From: Protonemura montana
Lineage: Eukaryota > Arthropoda > Insecta > Plecoptera > Nemouridae
NCBI GenBank assembly: GCA_947568835.1
Contig: OX387603.1
Location: 13,416,651-13,480,650 of the forward strand
DNA: 64,000 nucleotides
Reading direction: 5' to 3'
Under the pieces are notes generated by a model. It worked only from the letters and a program-made list of their open reading frames with translations. It had not been told where the DNA came from and did not search any database. Position 1 is the stretch's first letter, and every line of letters starts with the position of its first letter. The translations under genes were made by a program, and so were the position numbers. Positions 47,901 to 60,444 of this stretch are shown here, piece after piece.

Positions 47901-50900
47901 TACAAATTATTTCTGAAGCAAATCGAGATTTGAAGTTAGTAAATAGGACAGGAAATAAAATTCCGATGACCCATATTTTTAAAGTTGACCTTTTAATACA
48001 TTTTTTATTTACATAATGTCGGTCTCTTTCGAAGAATCGCATCATAGTGTTCCGCCAAATGCCAGCATCAATTAGAGTCTCTCCTCTAATCGAATGGATG
48101 ACGACGTTATCTAATGCTAATTTGTTAATACTTTGTGTAAAGCCGCGTCGATAGAGCCGTTTTAACATATAGATTGGCCATAATTGCAGTGTGTTAGGCC
48201 TGTCAATCAATTAGCTGGGGTGTTGTATGTTTACACATGGCTTTCATAATGAGTATCAACATACATAAGTGCTGTCGAGTCGAAAATATAATCAGCTAGA
48301 TGGGCTTTGATGTTTGCTACTAATTTGCATTGTGTTTGGCATTTTCGGTAATTAATCCCTGTGATAGTGTGCGTCAATGATGAAAATACGTTAGTATCGG
48401 TTGTTTTTTGCTGTATTTTGACTGAGCTTGGGTTCAGGAATAGGTCGGGCCATGTCTGTCACAGTTTAGACCATCGTAGGCATTGTTGTTCTTACCATTG
48501 ACAACAGAACGCTTTCTGCTTACCACCTAAGGGAAAGATTTTTTTTTTTGGTGATCTAAACTAAATTATCACTAAATAATATAACTATCACTATAATAAT
48601 AAATAAATAAATAAGGGCTATTTTTATCTCGGAGTTTTTCCCCTTTGTCTGAAAAGAAAGCCCACTTTTCACTGGATATTGTCGAAATTTTTTGTTTCTC
48701 CCAAGCCATGGTGAAAACTCATAAATGCAAAGGCGTCGAAAAGCAGCTCTTTACAGAGCCGGTGAATGGGGAAAAATAGCATAGTAAATTAGAAAATGAA
48801 TCGAAGATTAATTAATATTTTTCAAATAAATGCCGTAAATTGCAAAAATTGTGTGAAGTTTTTGCAAATCCCAAAGGTTTGTGGTTGTTTCAACTCGCTT
48901 CGCACCTCAGTCCGCATGGAATTCTTAAACAGTAACAACTTAAAAATCTGTAATTAATTTTAAAAAATCCGGTCGCCGTCCTAGGTGAACGAACCACTGC
49001 GTTAGTTAATTGTTACCCAAATCACAGCCACCTTGCGCGACACCGGTGAGTCGAGTTAATTACAGACTTGGCCGCTGAGAGCGCTCTCCTCGCGGGTCAT
49101 CAACGCTTAATAACACACCTTATATTGCTCATCTCCACGGCGATTACTATCATTTGCCTAATTCAACGAATGGTAATCAATGCACTCGAATACCACACGA
49201 CAAGCAGAGAGGTTCGTCCATCAACTTCGGGACAGAATTCCTTTATTTTCATGAGTGCCTAATTAATATTGTTCATAGTATAGGTGTCGTGTATGGAGAA
49301 CAACTGCTTATTTGAAAAACAGGTCGTGCGTTACTATCACATTCAAAATGGTCAAAAATCTACATCCTTGTTCAAAATTAATTTCATCTATTTTTCAACC
49401 GTCGTTTCTTTTCAACGATGAAACGCGTTCTCACCAGTCTCAAACGTTGTGTAACTAGCTTGAAAAATAACTATTGTCAAATCATTTATGCAGATTGCAT
49501 TATTTAGCATTCAAATTGCCTGAAAGGAAATGGAACTAGAAATATAATTTCTACTAGCATAATGGTAACTGATCACGTCACTAGTTGGAAATACAAAGCA
49601 CACCAAGTTTTAAATTATTATTCATTCGATGTTGACGCCATCCGCGTGTATACCCAATGCGCACCTATCGCGAGTTCGTTGCAGCCGGATTGCTAAATCG
49701 AAACGTCTTGAGCCCATGGGCTCTTTACGGCAGTACAACACCCATGACCTTACTGACCAGCAGTAGGGTCAAAGAACCCATCGTCTTAGCATCGCCATTA
49801 AAGGTTTATTGTTTTACATGTATATACTAATTAATACGCTTGATTACACCGTAAATTACCCCTACTTTCCCACCATATCAGTACTGTCATTTCCTATTTG
49901 ATAGCTGTATGACTGGAGGGGTATTCAATTAATGCATCAAGCGTGCGAAATAGCTTGAAATATCTTCAGCTACATGACATCATCAATGCATACGAACCCA
50001 ACAAGTGATGGTACAAAACATTACGTAACCAATCGAAATTCCGTGATGATGAGGGTTTTCTAGCGGCATCAAAAGAAAATAATTTCTCAGCGTACACAAA
50101 AAAAAAAGTGGTGCGTTGTTATAAAATTGTGTCGGTTTGTTGCTCAACTTCAATCGTTCCGAGTGGAGCGTGAAATGTCAAACAAATGTCATCGTTATAT
50201 TTAAATATTTCCTTCGGATGTGATCTTTTGACGTGATGGCGGCACGTCAAATACACACACAGAGACACCATGCAGTGCGGTATGTATCTTTAGATGCACC
50301 CTTGCACCCCGCGGAGAGCAGTCCCATTCTACCTTCATCTCAGAAGATTCACAAAATCAAACACATTCTAATGAACCATGATCGCTGTCACTCAAGTGCT
50401 GGTTACGGGGACATTTCTAAGGGATGTGCGCTATAGTGATGGGCACTTGATGTGTAAAAAAATGTGAAGGAAGCATAACACGGGCAATCCACATGTTAAA
50501 AGTAAAGGAGGAAACATGGGCACTTCATTTGTAAAAAGTAGTGGAGCACGCAATAACATGATCATTTCATATACGTATGAAAAGGCCACAAAATACTTTG
50601 TCAACTCATAGCAGGCCGCAATGGATTTGCAATATGCAATACCCATTGCCAAGTCTCTTAGTAAACCCTTTCGCCCTCTTTTGTCTGAAATTACCTCTGA
50701 TATCTTATTCAAAAATTTCAAAGACAGCGAACTGTCTACCCAAGGTACAACTACCACACTTCCAGACGCCTGGTAACATAAGACAACATCCAATTGCTTC
50801 ACTTATTAGCCACGCCTGAGTGGTGGCATTCTGCATGGCAAAAGTTGCAGGGAGCACTGAACATCTGCATTGTGTCACTGGGTTTATGCTGGCATCGGCC

Positions 50901-51825
50901 TGACGGTGGACACAGACTGGATACCTGCGTGTGACCAAGGACCTGACTACTCTCGCATATCTTGAATGTGAGATATGAGGTTACCTTGTGAGGTTTTGCG
51001 ACAACATAACGTAACGGAATGATGGGAAAAATCTATGAGAAACCGATAGACGTTGTGTGTTTCTCTGCTTTGGCGGCTGCCGAGACACGCACTGGTTTTT
51101 TATAATGGAGTGTGGTATCCCGTTCAGTATTACATACAGTACTTGTGTACTTATAGAAATCGCGTGCCCTCATCGATAGGAAAATTGAATACGTGTAAAA
51201 ACCCAGTTAAAAATCCACTGAATGGAATAAAAATCTCCCGATTGCTGGATAGGATAGGAAGACCAGTTCCCAAAATGTTTCAGCTCGGTTATCTTTCAAA
51301 GATTATTGAAAGATTTTAAAGTTTTCCCTGCGTTTTGTAACTTAACCTTGATACATTTTCAACGGAAAAAATAATCTGAAAAGAAAAGCAATGGGGCATA
51401 ATTTTAAATCTTTTCTTTACGAAACACAGGGCATTTAGCGAGACGTTAGAAAATCAGATTCGTCATTTCTCATTCAAAAACATATATACCTACTGTCTCA
51501 AGGATATTTCAACTCCAGCTCAATATTGGCAATAAGGATGCAGCTCAAGACACACCCATAGCTCAATCACACAGACTGCATCAACGTCTGTAAGCAAACT
51601 ATCAATGTTAACTTATAATATCGCTAAAGAAATTACCCCCGTTCTCTAATTTAGCCTCAGTCTCACAATCTTTTAATAAATCATTTGCGGACGCCCATTT
51701 ATCACCGCGAGTGTCAGAGAATCGTTAAACGATGAGAGTACGCGATGGTGACCTTTGACCTATTCTAGGCGTCGCCCTGCCAGCTGGTGTCGTGACAGTG
51801 TACCACCACAGTACCACCCAATTAC
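44952..51825. other. Probable intron of gene B, only weak exon candidates
   Basis: Minus-strand splice-like segments occur at 45774-45797 (24 nt) and 47222-47318 (ending in a stop). A Cys-rich open frame lies at 50705-50938 and a 104-codon frame at 47896-48210. None has enough support. Imperfect direct repeats (gggcactt..tgtaaaaa) lie at about 50,440 and 50,516. Confidence 0.35.
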
Positions 51826-51922
51826 CTTCATCCCCAGCACCGCCACAGCCCACGCAAAGCAAACACACAGCCGTCACCAGTCGAAATCGAGTTCCTAATC
51901 TCATTTTGACGTGTCTCGTCAT
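51826..51922 (-). CDS. Signal-peptide first exon (gene B, exon 1)
   Basis: On the minus strand an ATG at 51904 opens MRLGTRFRLVTAVCLLCVGC and then GGAGDE before a donor (GATGAAG|GTAATT), leaving phase 1. A basic N terminus followed by a hydrophobic core and small residues is a typical secretory signal peptide. A second in-frame ATG at 51922 (MTRHVK) is also in fair context and sets the outer limit used here; the shorter start gives the better signal peptide. The segment is GC-richer than its surroundings. The phase suits the exons at 36.4 and 32.5 kb, suggesting a secreted or membrane protein, but the link is inferred. Confidence 0.5.
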
Positions 51923-52164
51923 CGCAAGCGACCATCTCTGAGCAATTAACCTACGCCCTTGGTTTAAAATAGGCAATAACTTATCAACGTGTGGCATCCC
52001 GAGTTGGTTATCTTAGCTCTTCGATCTGTGTATGGCTGCTTGTAAGATTGAGATAGACGTATAAAAGAGTAATATATCATTGGAGATTGTGTAACATGGG
52101 GAAAAATTGGTGACAAATTAAATTGTATGTTACGTCCTAAAATACAAATGTGCAATTTTTTTTT

Positions 52165-52260
52165 AAGTGGCTATTTGGAGGGTCTTTGTTTGATTTATGT
52201 TTATCTTGTAAGATGTCAATATTTCATAAAGTTTCGACACGTCCATCTAAGCTGTGTTGG
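52165..52260 (+). repeat. Dispersed repeat family D, copy 2
   Basis: Match to 35520-35628. SINE copy 5 has inserted at its right end, so family D was present here before the SINE. Confidence 0.55.
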
Positions 52261-52273
52261 CAACTTAACCTTA
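52261..52273. repeat. Target-site duplication of SINE copy 5 (left)
   Basis: caacttaacctta is repeated exactly at 52683-52695. Confidence 0.9.
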
Positions 52274-52682
52274 CCGAACGGTTTGGCGTGTTGGAAACAC
52301 CGTTTCTCGTGAGATTTTTCATGACATTGGATGGGTGACCTTCATACACATGACCAGTTCTGTTCGGGTGAGAGGTTGGAGGGATGAAATTTAGTACAGC
52401 AACTTCATTAGTCTTGCTTATCAACCTCTCGACAGCATGAATTTGTGGAGGAATCCGGATGCTCTAGTTGTACCGTCCTTCGGAAGGGACGTTAAGCCGG
52501 TGGTCCCCATTGGTGCTCTTTGACAGGAGTAGGCTACGTGCCGGCACCGGGTTTCTCCTCCTCCCTCCTAGGCTTGGTTAGATTCATTATCATCCTCGTC
52601 ATCATCCACTAATTTACCGACGCCATTAAACCAGTGCCGCATGGCCAGATATCAGAACAGTGCGTCGTTAAACACCACAAAT
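52274..52682 (+). mobile_element. 5S-derived SINE, copy 5 (exact TSD)
   Basis: Starts CCGAACGG and ends gcgtcgttaaacaccacaaat, 409 bp, bounded by a perfect 13-bp duplication that fixes both ends. The body contains the rttgtaccgtccttcggaag block, the gccggcaccgggtttctcc block and the catcctcgtcatcatcc stretch. The 5S-like head has lost about 35 bp between gtgagat and attggatgggtgacc, so the internal promoter is damaged and this copy is probably inactive. This is the best copy for defining the family. Confidence 0.9.
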
Positions 52683-52695
52683 CAACTTAACCTTA
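52683..52695. repeat. Target-site duplication of SINE copy 5 (right)
   Basis: caacttaacctta, exact partner of 52261-52273. Confidence 0.9.
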
Positions 52696-53487
52696 TCCCT
52701 TCCCATCATGTTAACACAGAAATAGAATTGCAATGCAATGCCGACAAGGAAGTCCAATCAATCAATTATGATGGCCGATATGTTTCAAAGGTAAATATTT
52801 ACTTCTTCAACTGCGTGAACAAAGATACCTGTTGTTATAATTTGATTCGCGCGAGTGTTTTGGATACACTATACCAATCATGATACAAGTTTTTAGGTTA
52901 AACTTAAAAAATATTCCACGATTATTTAACATTTAATGCTATGGAACCGTTTACCAAAACCGTAATAAAAATGCAGGAAGGATGAAGAAGCATCTTGCAT
53001 TATCATCGCTTTGTACAGTAAATCTTCGACTTAGGTACGCACTGAATACGAATTACCCAGGTGGACATGGCTATCCATCCGACTCCCGAGGCCTCAAAGT
53101 GGACTTGCCTTTGTGGCCATCCCATCAATCCAGCTTCTACCATATTATCTCAGTTCTTGCTTAGGCCTACCTACATAATGGAGTGACGAGTGAAGCTACA
53201 TTACATTAGTTGCATAACACTTCCAATGTAAGCTTCACATCTTGTATGGTAATGACCTGGATGTATGGGCTTTCTTAGGATAACCCATTGAAAGAGAGAA
53301 GACGACCAATAACCAAAAAGGGTGCTTCAATGGGTTAGAGTTTCAGAGGCGGATAAACCAAAGGGATAAACGGCGTGTAATGAGCGTGAATTTTGACATG
53401 AAGAAACAGTTTATTTTATTTCTTATGATCTAAAAGAATGAATAAAAAGATATGTATATTCGTTATTTTTAGATTTTCATCTAAAAC

Positions 53488-53493
53488 TTTATT
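53488..53493 (-). promoter_or_regulatory. Polyadenylation signal AATAAA (gene A)
   Basis: Minus-strand AATAAA about 105 nt after the TGA of the candidate last exon of gene A. Further copies lie at 53410-53420. Confidence 0.4.
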
Positions 53494-53596
53494 TCTTTAT
53501 GTCGTTGATCGTGGTAAAGCCCGGGTATTTTGTTGCTACTTGTTCCTTAGCGGTTACTTTTTTTTTGCCACTCAAATTCCAAACACGACTCCCGAT

Positions 53597-53663
53597 TCAA
53601 CTTTCTACAAGTTTGGCTACATTTTTTCCCTGCACTGCATGCAAAACGGATTCATGTGGCGTT
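53597..53663 (-). CDS. Candidate last exon with stop (gene A)
   Basis: On the minus strand a very strong acceptor (cttctatttttttttgcag) opens a frame entered in phase 2, exactly what the exon at 59789-59885 requires. It completes a split arginine codon and reads TPHESVLHAVQGKNVAKLVE plus a serine, then TGA. AATAAA follows about 105 nt later. The other two entry phases are not excluded by the sequence alone, but the phase match, stop and signal together favour a 3' end. Product unknown. Confidence 0.42.
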
Positions 53664-53827
53664 CTGCAAAAAAAAATAGAAGCTCACCGACCAAGAATCA
53701 AGTATATGTCATCTGTGCTAGCTGGCTTCTTATGACGTGCGTACGGTGATACCCGGGTACATCATGTGAGCAGTAATTTTAATGCGGCGTCGTATCAGTT
53801 TTCAGTGGCGGCTTGTGGGTGACCGCG

Positions 53828-53835
53828 TGACGTCA
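53828..53835. promoter_or_regulatory. Palindromic CRE-like site TGACGTCA
   Basis: Perfect cAMP-response-element consensus within a locally CpG-rich stretch (53,805-53,900). There is no adjacent first exon to tie it to, so function is uncertain. Confidence 0.25.
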
Positions 53836-53899
53836 GAGCGTCGTGAAGGCGTCGCCTAAACAGCTGTCACCATACTGGCGGGAAACGACGAGTACAAAC

Positions 53900-56800
53900 A
53901 TTCACACAGAGAATAACAGAAAGCACTGAGCAAGACAGATGTCAAAATGCAAAGCAGTCGCTATGGATTTTTTACTTGGTATACAAATGTAGATTGCTTG
54001 TTTGGTATCCTCCCTTTTGGTGCGCGACAATTGAGTTGGCAAAGTTTATGAGTGGGTGGTTTGTGCAGTTATTTATAAGAAAAAAGTCGCTTGTCGTAAA
54101 TCCGTCTGCTGTTGTGTTTAAGTAATCCGTTTTTGGGATCATTTCAGCGACCTTTTTTTTATATATATACCCGAAAATGTCTATCTTGGGTCATTTTTCT
54201 ATTTTTCATTTTTCTGTAGGTATAAAAATGCGAAAATGACAAAAAAATCAATTTAGTTATTGAGTACTGTGTTGAAAGGCTATACAATTTCAGAGTTTTT
54301 TTTTTAGAGACGATTGTGCTACAGGGACTGAGAAAGCTTCCCCAAATTATCAAATTGATTTAGAAGCAAATTCGAATAATGGCCAGCTCACAAATCAATT
54401 ATATTTCTATGGGCAGCCACTACCTACTGCACGATTTCATAAATCAGACATAAAAAGCTATCAACAATAAATTATCGAAGCCATAAACAACGTATAGAAA
54501 AGAACGAAATATGTATACCACAAGGTATCTTCAAAGACCCAACCATATGACACACAGAGCAACTTCACCTTGAAATAAGTGCTATATATCAGCAATCACC
54601 TAATTATTACATTAATAATTCCGGGTGATTTCAATCAAGCTAACCTTGCCAACGGCTAGCACGTTCATTCGTCGAGCCTTCAGGACAGACTGCGCTGTTC
54701 TTTCAAGTAATTGCCGTCAATTGGTTCGATATTCGACCAATTTGCCAAACTATCTGATAATGTGACTCCGAAGTATAATAAGGGCATGCACCTACGGATA
54801 TGTCTTTAGCTGTTTGACTGCATTTTCGACTAGTCGCTTTAAGCCGAGAGACCATCTAACTAGATCATTACAAGCTAAAAGAATAACAACAAAAAAAGTT
54901 ATTAAAAAGATGCATCCTACATGAAATGTTTGAAAGATTGTAAGATTCGTATGGGTTTAATAAAGCAATAGCATGATGTTTATTTTTCTTACAAACATAA
55001 TATCAACGATAATATATTTCAAGCGAGTATGTTGTTTTGAATGTTTCTGTACTGGTCCATAAAAATTAAAGTGTAATTTCTATTGGAACGTGTTTTAAAG
55101 CTTATTTTCCGGTCATTTGAAGCGTAATAAGCTGCTTAAACGTATCCTGACGGACACTTACAAGTATTGTAGATCACCCTAGAGTGGAGTGCATCTGGTA
55201 GGTATCTGGTGTGTGTGCTACAATTATGGGCCTAGGTGTCATCGCAGTGTAATAATCTCTGGGACAGCAATAATAGTGCGTCGCGTCCTTCGCGTTCCTC
55301 TAAAGTACGTGGGCCATGTCTGCAGCTATAGTCCCTGGTTTAGCTTTGTAAAGCGTTTGAATTCTTGGTACGATGGCCTCTTATTTCATAGCTGAATAGC
55401 AGTTTTAAGCGTGGTGTTTCAGTGATCCGCTGAGAACTTAACAGTTCGTTAATTTGTTATTTGCTTGGCAATAGCTATTCAGAAGAGATTTGTTTTGTAT
55501 GCTAATTTTTGTATGTTAATTACGGACCACTAAAACATCTGCCCTACAAGTTAAATGTCGATTACTTAATGAAGCAAGGGTAGTAAAAATGTTGACAAGA
55601 ATTTTATAGTTAGAGGTTTAGGTAAACTCGTAATGGACGCGGTGTGAGGTCACAAATTTCTTCAATCCACTCAATCATATGATTCTAACTGTATACAGAA
55701 ATAGTTCGATGCAGTTTTTTAATTGAAACATTTTCGTGTCTAAAGCGTTTGGGTAATTTGAACCAAGTCCGTGGAAGAATTCGTTTCTTGTAGAATCTCG
55801 AGCATTTTATTTACGATCATTTGCATGACGAACATAGTTTCACTAATTCGTCTTTTGACTTCATCGAAAGCGAGTGCCAAATTATTCAGGAAACTATATG
55901 TAATAAATACACTTGCTCACGTAGAGGGCACAGGTCAACGGATTCGTTTAACCATTCTTAGTGATCATAAAATCTACTGTTAGCCGGACTCTAAAGTAGT
56001 TAGTCTCATGGAGTAGAAAACTAATAACTTCTCGGTGTTTCACAGAGGAAATACTTTTGTTCATTGCTACCCTTCAAAGACGGTGGGGGGTGGCATAGCT
56101 TAGCATAGACAGTGGTCTAGTATAGGGAGGGACAAACACATGTGTTTAACGTCAAGAGGGTCTATAAGGGAGGGAAGTCTACTAGTTTAGCGTAAGCTCG
56201 GTCACTCAGAAATGTTACCATATGGGTAGAGATAGCCAAGTCAGTTCCAATATCGACAGGGGTTATTTCGATACTACTAATGCTTGTTCTAGTTTGCACG
56301 CCTTGCGGTCTCATTCAACGAACATATTTTGTATCAGTAGCTGCAGATTCAATGCAGTTGCTGGTAATATATATTTCGATTCCTCCTATTTCCTGAGTCA
56401 ATTTCTTTAACTGACATGACATTTCAAATGAAGGGTGTAACACATCGCAAGTTTAGACCTCAATGAATGCAAGTATGACTCACACCACGAAGTGTAGGCT
56501 GATAACAGGCTCGTTAATAATATTAGCAATGGGGCAGGTAAAAGGTAAAATTGAGAGTGAGGCAGCCAGTTTCTCGGCCATAATTTTATCATTGTGTCTT
56601 GCAGCCCACCTATGTGGTCGGTGTCCAAAAGTAGATGCAAAAAGGAGGCATTGGCAAGCATAACAATCCAGCACATGCAAAGTTGTTCACCCACCTTACT
56701 ACTAGATCACCCACTCGACAATGCATTAGGTAGGTATTGAGCCACCATGCAGTTATCTGAATCATGCGATAGTATTAATTATCTACTTCTTAGTAAAGCA

Positions 56801-59788
56801 ATTCCTCGGGTGGACATTATGGTGGTGGAGGAGGTATCTGTTTGGCTAATAAGAAGGATGAAAATGATTTATTCATGATTGCTAGGAAGATGAATTATTG
56901 GATACGACTTCTGTAATTTAATAAAATGTATAATTACGAAACGATAGTGGGTGATTTCAAATTGTATTACTGACAATTAGGTTGGAAGGTTTTCAGAACC
57001 ATCAAAATCGTTCAGGAATTTTTAGCTCAAATTTATGAACTGAAAGAGTAAGAGACATAATATGAGGAGCTGGAACCCGGGGCTATTTGTCAATGCTGCG
57101 TACATGTATATAATTATTTGTAAAGAGAACTTCGACCTTATATTTTTATGGCATGTATGTTAGGTAGGAACGGCACAATAAAAAGTTCGTTTTCGTCATT
57201 ACAAGGCCCACATGCGTTCGTGAGTGTGTACTCCATCCAGTACAACACCTGTGTCAGCTTACAAGTTCATATTTTCGAGTTGTGCAAGCAAGTGTTTGTA
57301 TTACCAAACAAATAAATGGCAAAGTAACGACAAATGGACCCTAAACCATTGGATAACAACTCTATTTAACATTTTATGCAAAGTTTTACGCCATTTTAAT
57401 GTTAAAATATTCTTTCGAAATGATTACCGTAGGGCATTTAAATATCATGTGTCGTGGCATGGAAAAAACTACCGAACAAGTTTAACGAAGCGTTCTATTT
57501 GCACCTCAGAAGCACTGACTATTGGCACACAAAAATGCACAGCCTAACACAATTATGACAGTCGTATCGGCACGTGGGTGCCGTACATTGCATTAGCTGT
57601 GATAAGTCAATACAGTCGGTACTAAAATCATTAATTACTATTGCGTGTTTTAAGGAGGCTACTTCAGATAACCAAACTCTTTTATAACCCTATTAAAGTC
57701 TAATTACATATAAATCAATTACTTCAATTTAAACCGAATAAAATGGAAAGTTTTTCAAAAGTAACTGACCTTCAAATATCCGCCGTTTTTTTCTATCAAC
57801 TTATAACCGGTCCATGCGAGTCGATGATATCACTGATTATAAGTGTCACACGACTAGGAAGAAGAACAAACACTACGCGTTGTGTCACCAAGAAACTCGA
57901 ACGAAACGTCACATCAAGCAACACAAGGATAGCGAACTTCGTGCTACCAACACGGCGGCACGAGACAGACTGACAGTTGGTCTATGCATGCTTGACTCCC
58001 GATGTCCCCCACTCCATTCGCGCTCCAAGCCCGAAGGTCGAATCCGCTGATAACCAAAAGACATCTAGGAATTTACTTTTTGCAGTTTTTTTCCAGGAAT
58101 ATTTGAAATCTGTTTCTTTTCCTGTATTTATATGACAGATAGCTGTTTTTTTTCCAGCTGTCATTCGGTTTATTTACGTCAGAGAGTTGATGCTTAGCTA
58201 TATATGAGTCTGTATTTACTTAGTCAAGAGCTAAAACCCAAGAAACTGAAAATGATTACATTAGTATTCAAATTGTCATTGTTTGACCAGGATGAGTGTC
58301 ACTAACACAATGATCGCTTCCTATTTTAAATTTTATTTTCTATATGTAGCGGTAAAACTAAAGGATGATCATGTTGTGATATGATCATTCTTCAATTATT
58401 TAAAAAAATTTTTGTGGTAACTGGGTTCACGTCTCCGAAAAGTTCATTCCCTCATCGCTAATGACTACCGTTCAGATCTTAGCAGATAGGTGGGTGGCCT
58501 CTGTAGAGATGCTCCGATAATTTATTGGAGATACCTCCCACTTAGCCTATCGATTTTGACTGATGATCACGATTATGTTAATGTTGGTTGCGGATGGCAA
58601 TTCTGATTGCCAAGATTGAACGACAAGGACGGGTAAAATCGATGCAACTGTTGATCAATATTCGCAAAATGGACATTCAAATTTCAAAAGGTGTTATTAT
58701 GAATTTGTAATGAAAAAATCGAAATTTGGAGCAAGTCAAGTACGTTACACAGCATGTTATTACCTAATCTATGGAGGTTGTCCATTAGGTTTGATACTGA
58801 TTATCAAAGGAAAAAAAACCTAAAATGTGGCCTTTCCCAATAAATTTCCTGCCGGTTTCCAGTCAAGCAAATGGCCAGCTAATCATCTAGGAATGATTAT
58901 TGAAAAATACAGATCAAAATTTAAAATTACAGATAACAATCGAAATGGAATAAGGTTAAGGCTATACCAATTATCATCTCCGGCAAATGTGTGATCATGA
59001 TCAAATACCAAGCAGTCCGACTCGACAGAGAACACAGAAAGATACATGAATGAACTTCTTGAAGGAACGGTGTGATATGAATACAAAATCGGTGAAAATC
59101 TGCCTCGGTAGATAAATATCTTCAAGCATTATCGAACGTTTCTTTAAAGTCATGCCGCATCCTATAAACAGGTCGTCGTGTGTATCACGTTTCAGAGAAA
59201 AGAAAATCATTATATTATAATTTATCGACCCAATTTTCCTCAAATGGCCTGATGCAATAGTGGTAAGTGTACTGAATCAATTCATTCTTTTGCTACGGCG
59301 ACCAATTCGAAAGAGTACATTGACAACGATGTAAGGGAATTATAAAACAGCATGTTTATTTGACGTGATCTTGGAAATAATTGGCCTTTTGTTTTTTTTT
59401 TTTTTCTTTACTTGTACTCTCGATTCGCGTGAATGGTCGTCAACATAAATATCATATTCAGATTTCACAACCTCGGCGTTCTGTTTCGCGCATTCAAATC
59501 ATAGCTCTGTAATCTCGGGTTATATGACGCAGTTATGATGGCGCAATAACAATTTTCTACGCTGATACTGTAAGAAATTAGACAACATTTTGTCAAAAAC
59601 CAAAAACAATCAATTTGAAAAAAATTCTAAATGCTACTAATGAACGATGGGGTCGTTTGATAACGTCTAAAACCAAAATCGAATTACATTTCTTGTGTAA
59701 ATTCCAATACATTTTCTTAATCAATACTTAATTCACCACTCTAAATTCTGATAGTATTAAATATCTCATTTACATACTTAACCATTAC
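53900..59788. other. Probable intron of gene A
   Basis: AT-rich, with scattered open frames (55189-55395, 57224-57547, 57743-58050, 58883-59243). None has a convincing splice-site pair with the required phase. Confidence 0.4.
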
Positions 59789-59885
59789 CTTTCGTTATTA
59801 TTTTCCTGGAATAAATTTGTGAGTGAAATCTTATCCAGTGCCTGAAAATAAACATCTTCATCCCACAAGTTCGACGTTCCATCAG
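59789..59885 (-). CDS. Internal coding exon (gene A)
   Basis: On the minus strand an excellent acceptor (ggtacatttttttttcag) and a good donor (CGAAAG|GTAATG) bracket 97 nt. Entered in phase 1, it reads DGTSNLWDEDVYFQALDK and then ISLTNLFQENNNE, leaving phase 2. The acidic and aromatic composition is typical of a soluble protein. It joins the exon ending at 63380 through a threonine codon with no frame change, which is independent support for both. No domain or family is recognised. Confidence 0.65.
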
Positions 59886-60165
59886 CTGAAAAAAAAATGT
59901 ACCATAGATTAAAATGATTAAGCCATACAGCGTATAGCGATTACCAGGTGCTCATTCAACAGTGTACAATACACTTCTGTGATCTCAGCATCCCTGTACA
60001 CGTATTTCCTATTCAAGTCTCACAATAAAGTAGGTGAAAGGTCCTACCTATCTTCTGTCAAGAAGCATCTGACATGGCTGCATAGCGTCCCTATAATAAT
60101 ATTCCTAATTCCCACCACGTAGCGTGGCGTAAGTAGCAAGGAGAGAAGCATCTAGGATCAACTCT

Positions 60166-60444
60166 TTGGATTATAGCTCGACTGTGCCTTGGTACCTACC
60201 GTCATCTACCTTCATCTACCTTCATGCTGGCTCATCAGCTCGTCATGATTTCTGTCATGATAACACTCCTTTCATTCTGGCATCATCCTCAACCGAAGTT
60301 CGATTATTTAGTCTTTGCATCATTTCGTCTCTTCCTACAAGAACTTCTTCTGATATCTCCCATCTCTGGAATGAATCACTCTATCATCATGACTCAGTTA
60401 ACATGCGGGAATATTTCTACTTTAAAAATCTATATTCTTTATGA
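60166..60444 (+). pseudogene. Possible LINE reverse-transcriptase C-terminal remnant
   Basis: A 92-codon plus frame ends with an arrangement (SDISHLWNE, then MREYFYFKNLYSL) that loosely recalls the R..lWN.LP......FK..l tail of non-LTR retrotransposon polyproteins. The key proline after WN is missing and nothing upstream looks like reverse transcriptase, so this may be coincidence. Confidence 0.18.

Noticed and set aside
50431..50938. 123-codon and Cys-rich 77-codon minus frames
   Set aside because: Considered as an exon of the secreted-protein gene, but the possible acceptor gives phase 2, not the needed phase 1, and imperfect direct repeats nearby suggest repeat sequence.
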